A DNA stretch of 41,495 nucleotides from Pseudomonadota bacterium (GTDB lineage Bacteria; Myxococcota_A; Polyangia; Haliangiales; Haliangiaceae): NCBI GenBank assembly GCA_023428295.1, contig JAEYYV010000371.1, forward strand, positions 1 to 41,495, in the 5' to 3' direction. Within the stretch, counting starts at the first letter, position 1. Each line of letters begins with the position of its first letter. The notes beneath the pieces are model-generated. The model was given only the letters and a program-made list of their open reading frames with translations. It was not told where the DNA came from and did not search any database. Below are positions 8,337 through 16,054 of this stretch, piece by piece. The position numbers and the translations under genes were made by a program.

Positions 8337-9455
8337 TCAGGGCACGCACACGCCGGGCGTTCCGACGGTGGCGGTGCACGAGTTGCTCGTGCAATCGGGA
8401 TTGGCGGCGCAGCGCTGACCGTTGGTGCACTTCGGGCACCCCGCTCCGCAGTCGATGTCCCCTTCGAAGCCATCGCGCACACCATCGGTACAGGTCGCCA
8501 TGCGGCAGCGTCCGTTCACGCAGCCGCCGGTCTGACAATCCTCGGGAACGGTGCACGTGGCGCCGCCGGGGCAGCGCGGACACGCTGCGTCGGTCCCACC
8601 GCAATCGATGTCGCTCTCGTCGCCATTCTTGATGCGATCGGCGCACGGAGTGGCCGGCGGGGTCGCGGCGCGCTCGGGCGCGAAGTGCGCACCGAACGCA
8701 AACGACAGGTGGTCCTCGCCGCCGAGCTCGATATCGGGGCGCAGCAGGAGGCCGAGCAACGACGAGTTGGCGACCTCCTCGATGGTGAGCATGCCGTCCA
8801 TGTTCGCGTCGAGGACGCGCTGGAACACGGTGTGCCCCTGCGGGTTCGTGTTCATCATCTCGAGCACGCCCTCGTACGCGACCATCGCGGTCTCGGCGGC
8901 CGGGAGGCCACCGCGTAGCACGGCGTGATAGCCGCCCGCGTCGTCCTTGCCGAGATCGATCTCGAGCCACGCGAGGGGAAGCGCGACCGGATTCGCGTCC
9001 TCGAACACCGGGAGGCGCGCGAGCGCGGCGCCCGGGACCTTGGTCGTGCGCGTGCGATTGGAGAGGAACGCGCCGTCGACGATCGAGCCGCCCATCACGG
9101 TGGAGGCGTCGCCCTCTGCGCCGAAGAACGTCACGCCGACGGTGGGGTCGTTGTCGAGATCGTCGGCCTGGATCTCGAGGTGGCTCGCGATCGCGCCGCT
9201 CGCGATCATGTCTGGACCGTGCGGCGTGAGATCGCCGGCAACACCGAGCGAGATCAGGATGGTGCCGAGCGCGTTATTGACCTTGCCGTCGCCATCGAAG
9301 TCGGCGCCCAGCTGCTGCGTCGAGGTGTTGTCGATCGGCAGCTGGAAGCTTGTCAGATAGAAGCGATGGATATCGCCGGTGAACGGACCGCGGATGTCGC
9401 CGTCATCGTCGCCTCCACACGCTGCCAACATCGCGCCGAGCACCAACCGCTTCAT
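8337..9455 (-). CDS. Lipoprotein with EF-hand-like motif and Cys-rich DCG repeats
   Basis: 372 residues from ATG at 9455, with lipobox Cys13 ('MLAAC'). The N-terminal two-thirds contains two calcium-loop-like motifs, 'DFDGDGKVNN' and 'DANMDGMLTIEE', the second a good EF-hand loop. The last 100 residues carry two copies of a Cys-rich module built on 'NGDESDIDCGG' and 'DGFEGDIDCGAGCPKC', each followed by 'CxxxxDCxxxxC'. Such modules are common in myxobacterial surface lipoproteins. Likely an outer-surface protein; ligand unknown. Confidence 0.88.
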   Translation of the reverse strand: MKRLVLGAMLAACGGDDDGDIRGPFTGDIHRFYLTSFQLPIDNTSTQQLGADFDGDGKVNNALGTILISLGVAGDLTPHGPDMIASGAIASHLEIQADDLDNDPTVGVTFFGAEGDASTVMGGSIVDGAFLSNRTRTTKVPGAALARLPVFEDANPVALPLAWLEIDLGKDDAGGYHAVLRGGLPAAETAMVAYEGVLEMMNTNPQGHTVFQRVLDANMDGMLTIEEVANSSLLGLLLRPDIELGGEDHLSFAFGAHFAPERAATPPATPCADRIKNGDESDIDCGGTDAACPRCPGGATCTVPEDCQTGGCVNGRCRMATCTDGVRDGFEGDIDCGAGCPKCTNGQRCAANPDCTSNSCTATVGTPGVCVP

Positions 9456-9484
9456 TCGCGAGGAGTCTACGCTAGTCTCCGCGC

Positions 9485-10006
9485 ATGGACACGGGGCTCT
9501 TGTTGCAGGCGTTGGATCTGGCGGCGGCGAAGCATCGCGATCAGCGACGCAAGGACACGCCGAAATCGCCGTACATCAATCACCCGATCGCGGTCGCGAA
9601 GATGCTGTGGGACTGCGGCGTGCGCGATCAAACGACGATCCTCGCTGCCGTGTTGCACGACACGATCGAGGACACCGACACCACACGCGAGGAGATCGTG
9701 GGCCTGTTCGGAGCCGAGGTCGCCGATGTCGTGGTCGAGGTCACCGACGACAAGTCGCTCCCCAAAGCGCGGCGCAAGGAGCTGCAGGTCGAGCACGCCC
9801 CGCACATGTCCCACGCGGCAAAGCTCGTGAAGCTCGCCGACAAGACGTGCAACGTGCGCGACGTCATCGATAGCCCGCCGGATTGGCCATTCGAGCGCAA
9901 GCAGCAGTACCTCGCGTGGGCCAAGCAAGTCGTCGATGGTCTGCGCGACGCGAGCCCCTCACTCGCCGGGCGCTTCGACGCGCAGCACGCACGCGGCGTC
10001 CGATGA
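9485..10006 (+). CDS. MESH1-like ppGpp hydrolase (HD domain)
   Basis: 173 residues from ATG at 9485. It matches the stand-alone hydrolase domain of the RelA/SpoT superfamily, as in metazoan MESH1. The HD metal ligands are visible: H33 in 'YINHPIAVA', H58-D59 in 'VLHDTIED' and D119 in 'LVKLADKTCNVRD'; the E62-D63 pair and 'EVTDDKSLPKARRKELQ' are also family signatures. There is no synthetase or TGS/ACT domain. The reaction expected is removal of the 3'-pyrophosphate of (p)ppGpp, and MESH1 is also known to act on NADPH. It overlaps the CpXC gene by the ATGA tetranucleotide, implying translational coupling. Confidence 0.92.
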   Translation: MDTGLLLQALDLAAAKHRDQRRKDTPKSPYINHPIAVAKMLWDCGVRDQTTILAAVLHDTIEDTDTTREEIVGLFGAEVADVVVEVTDDKSLPKARRKELQVEHAPHMSHAAKLVKLADKTCNVRDVIDSPPDWPFERKQQYLAWAKQVVDGLRDASPSLAGRFDAQHARGVR

Positions 10007-10626
10007 GCGTCGTCGGTCGTGTCGAGGTCGTGTGCCCCGGCTGCGGGCGTACGACCGAGTGCGAGCTCGTGCAGAGCGTGAACGCGGTCACGCAGCCAGC
10101 GATGAAGGAGAAGCTCCTGGCGGGCGAGCTCAACGTGCTCGCGTGCGAGTGCGGACGACGGACACAGCTCGCGGCGACGCTGCTGTTCCACGATCCCGAC
10201 GCGAGCTTCTACTGTCAGGTCGTACCGGGCGGCGACCAGGAGATGACGAAGGCCGCCGGCCTGTTCCGCGCGTCAGGAGCGACGGGAACGCTGCGGCTCG
10301 TGCCGTCGCCGAACGCGCTCGTGGAGAAGGTGAAGATCATCGACGCGAAGCTCGAGGACTGGGCGATCGAGATGGCAAAGCTGCTCCTGCTCGCGTCGGT
10401 GGATGCGAGCGACCTCGATCGCGTGATGCTGTTCGATCGCGCGGACGACGAGGCGATCCATTGGATCCTCTATGACGGCGTGCATCCCGGACCCGCGAAG
10501 AGTCCGCGCGCTGCGTACGATCGACTCGCTACCCGAGAAGCATCCCGGCCGAGCGCGAGCGAGCTCCGCATCGATCGCGCGTGGGCGTTGACCGCCGTGC
10601 AGAAGATGATCGCCGACGGAAACTGA
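10003..10626 (+). CDS. CpXC domain protein
   Basis: 207 residues starting at the ATG that overlaps the TGA of the MESH1-like gene (ATGA). The N-terminus shows the CpXC zinc-ribbon pattern: 'VVCPGCGRTTECEL' (Cys11, Cys14) followed about 35 residues later by 'ACECGRRTQL', then 'TLLFHDP', as in the CpXC family. The remaining 140 residues form a helical region specific to this protein. Coupling to a ppGpp hydrolase suggests a related regulatory role, but that is inference. Confidence 0.85.
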   Translation: MSVVGRVEVVCPGCGRTTECELVQSVNAVTQPAMKEKLLAGELNVLACECGRRTQLAATLLFHDPDASFYCQVVPGGDQEMTKAAGLFRASGATGTLRLVPSPNALVEKVKIIDAKLEDWAIEMAKLLLLASVDASDLDRVMLFDRADDEAIHWILYDGVHPGPAKSPRAAYDRLATREASRPSASELRIDRAWALTAVQKMIADGN

Positions 10627-10667
10627 CGCCGCCGCTGTTGGAGTCAACCAACACCAGCGCGACGGCG
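10627..10667 (+). terminator. Imperfect hairpin after CpXC gene
   Basis: It begins directly after the TGA. Paired arms are CGCCG (10627-10631) with CGGCG (10663-10667), CGCTG (10633-10637) with CAGCG (10655-10659), and TTGG (10638-10641) with CCAA (10648-10651), around a six-base loop. No T-run follows, so it may be a weak or Rho-assisted terminator rather than a canonical one. Confidence 0.4.
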
Positions 10668-10671
10668 CGCA

Positions 10672-10727
10672 CACGATCTCGATTCCCATCGAGCACATGG
10701 AAATCGAGAACGTCGTGATCATCACGA
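10672..10727. promoter_or_regulatory. Long hairpin overlapping a 15-bp palindrome
   Basis: Arms are CACGA (10672-10676) with TCGTG (10713-10717), CTCGATT (10678-10684) with AATCGAG (10702-10708), and CCAT (10686-10689) with ATGG (10697-10700), around a seven-base loop. The TCGTG arm is also part of TCGTGAT-C-ATCACGA (10713-10727), a perfect 7+7 inverted repeat. The two structures are mutually exclusive in RNA. As DNA, the palindrome could be a dimeric repressor site for the downstream gene. Confidence 0.45.
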
Positions 10728-10865
10728 ATCCAACACCGGGTACAGCAGAACCACGGGGTCGCGAGTGCCGTGGCAGCCCGAGTAGCCACCGTCGGAGAAG
10801 TGCTCGGATCCCGCGTGGTTTTCTCTGATTCGGAGATGGCACGACGGCTGCTCTACGCAGAACCC

Positions 10866-11429
10866 ATGAAGACCATCCTCCTCGCCATCACCGCTGTCGG
10901 CATCCTCGCGACCCCCGCGATGGCCGGCAAGCACCGGCCTGCTGCGAAGGCCAAGCCCGTCGCCACCAAGAAGGCGCCGGCTCCCGCGCCGACGATCGAC
11001 GCGACGTTCGACGAGCGCGACATCGTCCTCGTGGAGGAGAAGGCGCAGCCGAAGCTCAAGCTCGGTGAGGAGTTTGGTCTGCGCAGCGATCGCGCGTCGG
11101 CAAAGCCGGACTGCGACGAGGAGACGTTCGACCTCAGGCGCGTCAGCAACAAGGAAGCGGTCGCGCTCGTGAAGACCAAGGCCGACGAGCTCGAGTACTG
11201 CTGGGTCAAGCTGCCTCCGAAGCAGCGCATCGAGACGTCGGCGATGTTGCACATCGCGATCGAAGCCAGCGGCATTGTCGCCGGTGCGTGGATCGATGGA
11301 ACGGTCCCCGCTGCCGTCGAGAAGTGCATGACCGATCGCGCGTCGAAGTGGATCTTCCCGGCCGCCGACGCGGGCTCCGAGATCGAGCACGGCGTCTCGT
11401 TCAGCCTGCTCGAGTCCAAGGGCAAGTAA
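10866..11429 (+). CDS. Secreted AgmX/PglI-like protein
   Basis: 187 residues from ATG at 10866, with a signal peptide ('MKTILLAITAVGILATPAMA') and probable cleavage after Ala20. A short Lys/Ala/Pro linker follows. The C-terminal 90 residues have the layout of the AgmX/PglI C-terminal domain: a Cys followed by Trp ('DELEYCWVKLPPKQR'), a beta-sandwich core, then a second Cys ('AAVEKCMTDRASKWIFPA'). The paired cysteines presumably form a disulfide. In M. xanthus this domain type occurs in gliding/adventurous-motility proteins; the role here is unknown. Preceded by the structured region 10627-10727. Confidence 0.82.
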   Translation: MKTILLAITAVGILATPAMAGKHRPAAKAKPVATKKAPAPAPTIDATFDERDIVLVEEKAQPKLKLGEEFGLRSDRASAKPDCDEETFDLRRVSNKEAVALVKTKADELEYCWVKLPPKQRIETSAMLHIAIEASGIVAGAWIDGTVPAAVEKCMTDRASKWIFPAADAGSEIEHGVSFSLLESKGK

Positions 11430-11563
11430 GCAGCGCGGGCCCTCGGCGAGCCCGTTGGTCTTCATCGCCGATCCGCGTCGTTCGCGGTGTCCCTGGAGGA
11501 GGGCCCGAGTCAATGAACGACACGATGACCACGAAGCGTGTGGCCGAGATCCTCAGGTAGCAG

Positions 11564-13828
11564 TCACGGCTCGTACGTCGGGTGCGCGGGATCGAAGAAC
11601 GCGATCGGCGCAGCCAGCGCGGCGTCGGGGATCTGGAAGGCATCGACGATCTCTCGCGCGTGCGGCGCGACTTCCGCGAGGAGCTTCTCGACCTCCTTGC
11701 GAATCGCGCGGGTCTTGCCGATCTCGAAGTAGTCCGTCTCGAGGAACCACGACGCGCGCGCTTCGAGGCGCGAGAGCAGCGACAGGTCGCCGATGCGCGC
11801 GAGCAAGTCGCGAACTTCGGGCGCCGCCTTCGCTTCGGCGGCCGCGAACCACTCTGCCGCGAGGCGCTCGGCAAACGCATCCGCGATCGCGACGACATGC
11901 TCCTGCACCGCGATCACCGCGGTCTCGCCATCAGCGCCCGCATCGAGGCGCTTCTTGATGCGCAGCATGCACGTCTCGACGAGTTGGCGCTCGCGATAGC
12001 GGAACGCATCGAGTTGCATCTCGCGATCGCGCAGGTGCGCAGATGCTCCACGCCGCGATTGCACGGGATTCTTCTCCACTACCGCCGTCGCGATGCGGCG
12101 ACCGACAGCGCGCAGCACGGCGAGCGTTCCACCCGCGGCGAGCTGCTTGCGCTGCGCGCCGAGCAGCGCCTTCCCGACGAGCTGCGCGAGCACCACGTTG
12201 TCGCCCTCGAACGTGGTGAAGATGTCCACGTCCGCGCGGATCTCGGGGATGCGATTCACGCTGAGATAGCCCTGCCCTCCGCACGCTTCGCGCGCTGCTT
12301 GAACGGCCGCAATGGCATGGCGGCTCCCGAGGATCTTCATCGCGGCTGCTTCGGCTTCGAGCTCGCGCGTGTCGGCGTCGCGCTCGGTGGCGATCGCCGC
12401 GTGTCGTGCGCGCAGCTCGGCGAACGCGATGCGGTACACGACCGTGTCGGCGACGTGCGGCAACAGGCGCCGTTGGTGCGTCGGGTAGTCGATCAAACGC
12501 CGCTCGCCTTCGTCGCCGAACTGCCGGCGCGCGTGCGCATAGCGGACCGCGATGGCGAGTGCGTTGCGTGCAGCGGAGACGGCACCAGCACCGACGCTAA
12601 TACGTCCACCGATCAGCGTGCCGAGCATCGTGAAGAAGCGGCGATCGGGGCTCGCGATCGGACTCTGGTACGCGCCGTTCTCGTCGATGGACGCGAAGCG
12701 ATCGAGGAGGCTATCGACGGGAACGCGATGTCGCTCGAACCACAAGCGACCGTTGTCCACGCCGTTGAGGCCGTGCTTGTGTCCCGAGTCGCCCGTGCGT
12801 ACGCCCGGAATCGGCGAGCCGTCGTCTTCGCGAATGCGAAGCAGCACCGCGTGAACGCCTTGTCGCGTGCCATCCACGTCGAGCTGCGCGAACACCACGG
12901 CCCAGCGCGCGTCGTGCGCGGCGCCGCCGATCCACTCCTTGCGCGCGGACTCGCCGGGCGTGTGGATCTCGAGCTCGCGCGACTCGTGGAGGTACGTCGC
13001 GGTCGTCTCGATCGCAGCGACGTTCGAGCCGTGGCCGACCTCGCTCATCGCGAAGCAACCGAGCTCCTCGCACGCAGCGATCTGGGGCAGGTGGGCGTGG
13101 TGCCGCTCGGTGCCGAGCGCCCACACCGCGCCGCCGTAGAGACCGAGCTGCACGCCGACCTTCACGAGCAACGACAAGTCGCCGTGCCCGAGCTCCTCGA
13201 ACACCGCCGTGAACGCGGCGAGGTCATCCGTCGATGTCACTCCCGGGTACGCGAGGCGACCGAGCCCCGTCGACGCGAAGTCTGCGAGCCAGCCACGCAC
13301 GATGGTGCGGTGCTCGGCGGGAGGTAGCCCGTACGCGCGTCGAGGCTCGCGACCGAGCCACGCGCGCACCTGGGCGCGCACGCCTCCGTGATCGGCATCG
13401 AGAGCGGCGCCGAGACCATGAACGATGTCTGGATTACTTGTCGATACAGGGGGCGCGCTCTCCTCACCCGCGATCATGCCGAGATCTGCCGCGAGGCCAC
13501 GTGCCGTCGCGCGCGTCTCGTCGTCGGCGACGCTCTGCGCGATACGCGCGAACGATGCGCGCGCGCGTGTGCTCGCCGTCACGGCGACGCGGTCGATCAG
13601 CGTGCGAAGCCGTCCGAGCTCCTCGGCAGAGGGCGGCTTTGCTGGATCGATCCACGCGTCGATCACCGCGCGCGCTGCGGGCCTGAGCCACGGCTGCGAC
13701 GAGATCGCCGAGAGAACCTTCTCGCGCTCTGCCTGATCGAGATCGAAGTCACTCCACGCGACGTAGACCAATGGAGCGAAGGGTCGGAGTTGAGGGTCGT
13801 CGAGCTCGTCGACGCGATCGCGATTCAT
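11564..13828 (-). CDS. Acyl-CoA oxidase/dehydrogenase with N-terminal TerB-like helical domain
   Basis: 754 residues from ATG at 13828. From about residue 175 the protein follows the acyl-CoA oxidase/dehydrogenase fold: 'ELGCFAMSEVGHGSNVAAIET' (flavin/substrate-binding strand region), 'GVRTGDSGHKHGLNGVDNG', 'RRQFGDEGERRLIDYPTHQ', 'EACGGQGYL', and 'FTTFEGDN' with the likely catalytic Glu. The reaction is FAD-dependent alpha,beta-desaturation of acyl-CoA, with O2 as acceptor if it is a true oxidase. The first 120 residues are extra and helical; 'VYVAWSDFDLDQAEREKVLSAI' resembles the acidic repeat of TerB/DjlA-like domains. Divergent from the MYXO-CTERM gene with 39 bases between the starts. Substrate chain length unknown. 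Confidence 0.88.
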   Translation of the reverse strand: MNRDRVDELDDPQLRPFAPLVYVAWSDFDLDQAEREKVLSAISSQPWLRPAARAVIDAWIDPAKPPSAEELGRLRTLIDRVAVTASTRARASFARIAQSVADDETRATARGLAADLGMIAGEESAPPVSTSNPDIVHGLGAALDADHGGVRAQVRAWLGREPRRAYGLPPAEHRTIVRGWLADFASTGLGRLAYPGVTSTDDLAAFTAVFEELGHGDLSLLVKVGVQLGLYGGAVWALGTERHHAHLPQIAACEELGCFAMSEVGHGSNVAAIETTATYLHESRELEIHTPGESARKEWIGGAAHDARWAVVFAQLDVDGTRQGVHAVLLRIREDDGSPIPGVRTGDSGHKHGLNGVDNGRLWFERHRVPVDSLLDRFASIDENGAYQSPIASPDRRFFTMLGTLIGGRISVGAGAVSAARNALAIAVRYAHARRQFGDEGERRLIDYPTHQRRLLPHVADTVVYRIAFAELRARHAAIATERDADTRELEAEAAAMKILGSRHAIAAVQAAREACGGQGYLSVNRIPEIRADVDIFTTFEGDNVVLAQLVGKALLGAQRKQLAAGGTLAVLRAVGRRIATAVVEKNPVQSRRGASAHLRDREMQLDAFRYRERQLVETCMLRIKKRLDAGADGETAVIAVQEHVVAIADAFAERLAAEWFAAAEAKAAPEVRDLLARIGDLSLLSRLEARASWFLETDYFEIGKTRAIRKEVEKLLAEVAPHAREIVDAFQIPDAALAAPIAFFDPAHPTYEP

Positions 13829-13867
13829 GCCCGACTGTACGACGATGTTCCGTGATACTCATGCTTG

Positions 13868-14638
13868 ATGAAGCTTCGTCGACGCGTACTCGCATCGCTC
13901 ATCATTGTCGGCACCGTTTCGCCCGCGTACGCGATCGACCACTTTGCCCGCATGAACGAAATCCTGCTCTCGTATGGCGGTGACGCCACGAAGCAGATCG
14001 TCGAGATCGAGGATCTCCAGAACGAGTCGTTCGCCGGTGGCGGCTACACGCTGTTCGTCTACGAGGCGAACGGCGTCGATCAGGCGCACTTTCAGAACCT
14101 CATCCTGAACCCTGGCGTCATGCGCATCACCCTCGGCACGTCGAGCGCGTTTCAGCAGTTCGGTCTCTCCGTCGGCAACACGCCGCCCACCATCTTCGTC
14201 AACCTGAGCGGCGAGCTGCCGGCGAATGGCACCGCGTGCTTCCGCAAGCAGGGTGTCGATCTGCACTGCATGTCGTGGGGCACCGCCACGCCCCCGGCAC
14301 AAGCGCCCACGAACGGCCGCGTCGCCGGTCCGGCGCCGACGGACAGCATGTCCATCCAGCGTCAAGCAACAGGCAACTGCGCCGGCATCGGAGCACCCAC
14401 GGTGAACGCGGTGAACGCGGTGCTTCCGTGCATGGATCCGCCGACGAACCCGGGCACCGATGCAGGTCCGCAGCCCGGCGATGCAGGTCCGCAGCCCGGC
14501 GATGCGGGCACCAACCAGCCCAAGGACGATGACGACGGTTGTTCGACGAGCGCGGGCGGCGGTTGGCTCGCCATGGTGGCCACGGCGTCGCTGTTCGGCT
14601 TCGCGCGTCGTGCGCGCCGCCGCGACGACATCGCCTAA
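13868..14638 (+). CDS. MYXO-CTERM surface protein
   Basis: 256 residues from ATG at 13868 (a TTG at 13865 would add one Met). A signal peptide 'MKLRRRVLASLIIVGTVSPA' ends at AYA. The body of about 180 residues has no recognised domain but contains several Cys residues. A repeated 'DAGPQPG' linker follows. The end is a MYXO-CTERM sorting signal: acidic stretch, 'GCSTSAGGGWLAMVATASLF', then an Arg-rich cytoplasmic tail 'ARRARRRDD'. Family knowledge: such tails are recognised at an invariant Cys by a CPBP-type myxosortase and the protein is passed to the cell surface. Convergent with the 14640 gene, one base between the stops. Confidence 0.88.
   Translation: MKLRRRVLASLIIVGTVSPAYAIDHFARMNEILLSYGGDATKQIVEIEDLQNESFAGGGYTLFVYEANGVDQAHFQNLILNPGVMRITLGTSSAFQQFGLSVGNTPPTIFVNLSGELPANGTACFRKQGVDLHCMSWGTATPPAQAPTNGRVAGPAPTDSMSIQRQATGNCAGIGAPTVNAVNAVLPCMDPPTNPGTDAGPQPGDAGPQPGDAGTNQPKDDDDGCSTSAGGGWLAMVATASLFGFARRARRRDDIA
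14459..14512 (+). repeat. 21-bp coding tandem repeat (DAGPQPG units)
   Basis: Two perfect 21-bp copies at 14459-14479 and 14480-14500, followed by a partial copy. They encode the Asp-Ala-Gly-Pro-Gln-Pro-Gly linker just before the MYXO-CTERM tail. Copy number is likely to vary. Confidence 0.85.
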
Positions 14639-14639
14639 G

Positions 14640-15575
14640 TCAGTAGTCGGGATCGAGCGTTACGGTCCCGAGGTCGTTCTGCAGCATCCACCGGAAGATC
14701 TCCGGTGCGAACCAGGTGTACGCACAGAAGCCGAGCCATCCGTAGGCGAGGAGCTGCGCGATGCCGAAGAGCTCGAGCTCGACGAGGAGGATGATCGCGA
14801 CGCGAATCGCGATGAAGCCTCCGATGAGGAGCGCGATCTGTCCGGTCTCGCTACGCAGCGAGATGAACACGTTGAAGCGCCACCACAGGCCCAAGAGCCA
14901 CGAGCGGCGCGCTTTGATCGCCGCCCACAGCTCGAGCCCGTTGCGATCGGTCGAGTCCTGCCCGAGGACGTAGCGCGCGTGTTTCTCGGCGGCATCCGTG
15001 TCGCCCTTCACGAGCTCGAGGAGACCGGCCACCACGTGCGCCTCGAGGTCACTCGGATCGGCGCGCAGCGCTTGCTCGATGTGCTCCGTGGCGGAGGCGA
15101 GATCCTTGGCCTCCATCTCGAAGCGCGCGAGCGTCGAGAGCGTGTCGACGTGCGAGGGCTCGATCTCGAGCGCCTCGCGCAACAGTGCGATCGCCTCCGT
15201 GCGCTCGTTGCGATGATGGCGAATGCGCGCACCGAGGACACGCGCATCCACGTCGTGCGAGTCTGACTCGAGCACCACGAGGCAATGGCTCCACGCGGCG
15301 TCGAGCTTGCGATCGGCTTCGAGCGCTGCGGCCATCGCGTAGTGGCAATACGTATCGTTGCCGTCCATCGCGAGCGCGAGACGCGCCTCGATGAGCGCAC
15401 CCGAGACGCGACGAGCACCGAGCAGCGAGAACGACAGCGCCGCATGTGCATGCGCGTGATCCGGATCCAGCGCGAGCGCGCGCTGGCACAGCTCGATCGC
15501 GCCGCGCCAGTTGCCGAGTCGGCGCTGCGTGCCAGCTTGCTCGAGGAGAACCGCGACGTGACGATCGTCGTTCAC
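14640..15575 (-). CDS. TPR protein with C-terminal membrane segments
   Basis: 311 residues from GTG at 15575, which overlaps the TGA of the upstream gene (GTGA), so translational coupling is likely. Residues 5-220 consist of about six TPR-like helical pairs, for example 'GAIELCQRALALDPDHAHAH' and 'EHIEQALRADPSDLEAH'. Two or three hydrophobic helices follow at 245-300 ('IALLIGGFIAIRVAIILLV' and 'LLAYGWLGFCAYTWF'). The topology places a protein-binding TPR arm on one side of the membrane. Third gene of the unit AAA ATPase, four-TM protein, TPR protein. No catalytic function expected. Confidence 0.85.
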   Translation of the reverse strand: MNDDRHVAVLLEQAGTQRRLGNWRGAIELCQRALALDPDHAHAHAALSFSLLGARRVSGALIEARLALAMDGNDTYCHYAMAAALEADRKLDAAWSHCLVVLESDSHDVDARVLGARIRHHRNERTEAIALLREALEIEPSHVDTLSTLARFEMEAKDLASATEHIEQALRADPSDLEAHVVAGLLELVKGDTDAAEKHARYVLGQDSTDRNGLELWAAIKARRSWLLGLWWRFNVFISLRSETGQIALLIGGFIAIRVAIILLVELELFGIAQLLAYGWLGFCAYTWFAPEIFRWMLQNDLGTVTLDPDY

Positions 15576-16051
15576 GAGAACGGCCCTCCTCCGACGATGA
15601 TGATCCACAGCGGATCATCCGAGATGGAGAACACGATATCGGAGAGGTACCAACCCGCGCTGATCACGGCCGCGGAGCTCTTCACCGTGCCGCCGTAGTA
15701 CTCGTAGACGTGGAACGTACGCGCTTGGATCGTCGAGACCCAGTACGCGATGGTCAGCTTCCACGCAGAGATCGCGAGAACGCACAGCTTGAACGGCGCC
15801 CCGATCGTGATGATGCCGGCGCCCAGGAGCTCGAGCACCACCCACCCGAGGACAAACGTGCCCGCTACGGCGAGCAGGCACAGCCCGATCTCCTTGCGCT
15901 TTGTCGGCGACCCGAGCGCGATCGAGTTGAAGATGAACCACGGCCACGCGAGCCACGATCCGCACATCATCATCGCGAGGAGCGGAGCGTCGGGTTTGCA
16001 CGCGTACTCGGAGAGAGACGACTCGGTCGGTTCGTCGGCGATCTGGTACAT
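15572..16051 (-). CDS. Four-TM membrane protein in AAA/TPR operon
   Basis: 159 residues from ATG at 16051, only three bases after the ATPase stop (TAG GCC ATG). Four hydrophobic helices are apparent near residues 24-48, 56-78, 80-105 and 128-155. A Cys ('YACKPDAP') sits before the first. No family is recognised. Tight packing between the AAA ATPase and the TPR/TM gene suggests a membrane complex of the three products. Confidence 0.8.
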   Translation of the reverse strand: MYQIADEPTESSLSEYACKPDAPLLAMMMCGSWLAWPWFIFNSIALGSPTKRKEIGLCLLAVAGTFVLGWVVLELLGAGIITIGAPFKLCVLAISAWKLTIAYWVSTIQARTFHVYEYYGGTVKSSAAVISAGWYLSDIVFSISDDPLWIIIVGGGPFS

Positions 16052-16054
16052 GGC

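Larger units (their letters stand above)
10627..10865. other. Structured 239-bp intergenic region
   Basis: This lies between the CpXC gene and the AgmX-like gene. Its first 100 bases hold two consecutive hairpins and a near-perfect palindrome, listed separately. A plus frame beginning after 10610 also reads through this region as 'HTISIPIEHMEIENVVIITN' with GC-rich third positions but has no proper start before an internal ATG, so a gene remnant is possible. 10728-10865 shows nothing recognisable beyond presumed leader sequence. Confidence 0.5.

Noticed and set aside
11430..11563. 15-codon frame MNDTMTTKRVAEILR before the acyl-CoA oxidase stop
   Set aside because: Too short and lacks support beyond an ATG; could be a remnant but not callable.
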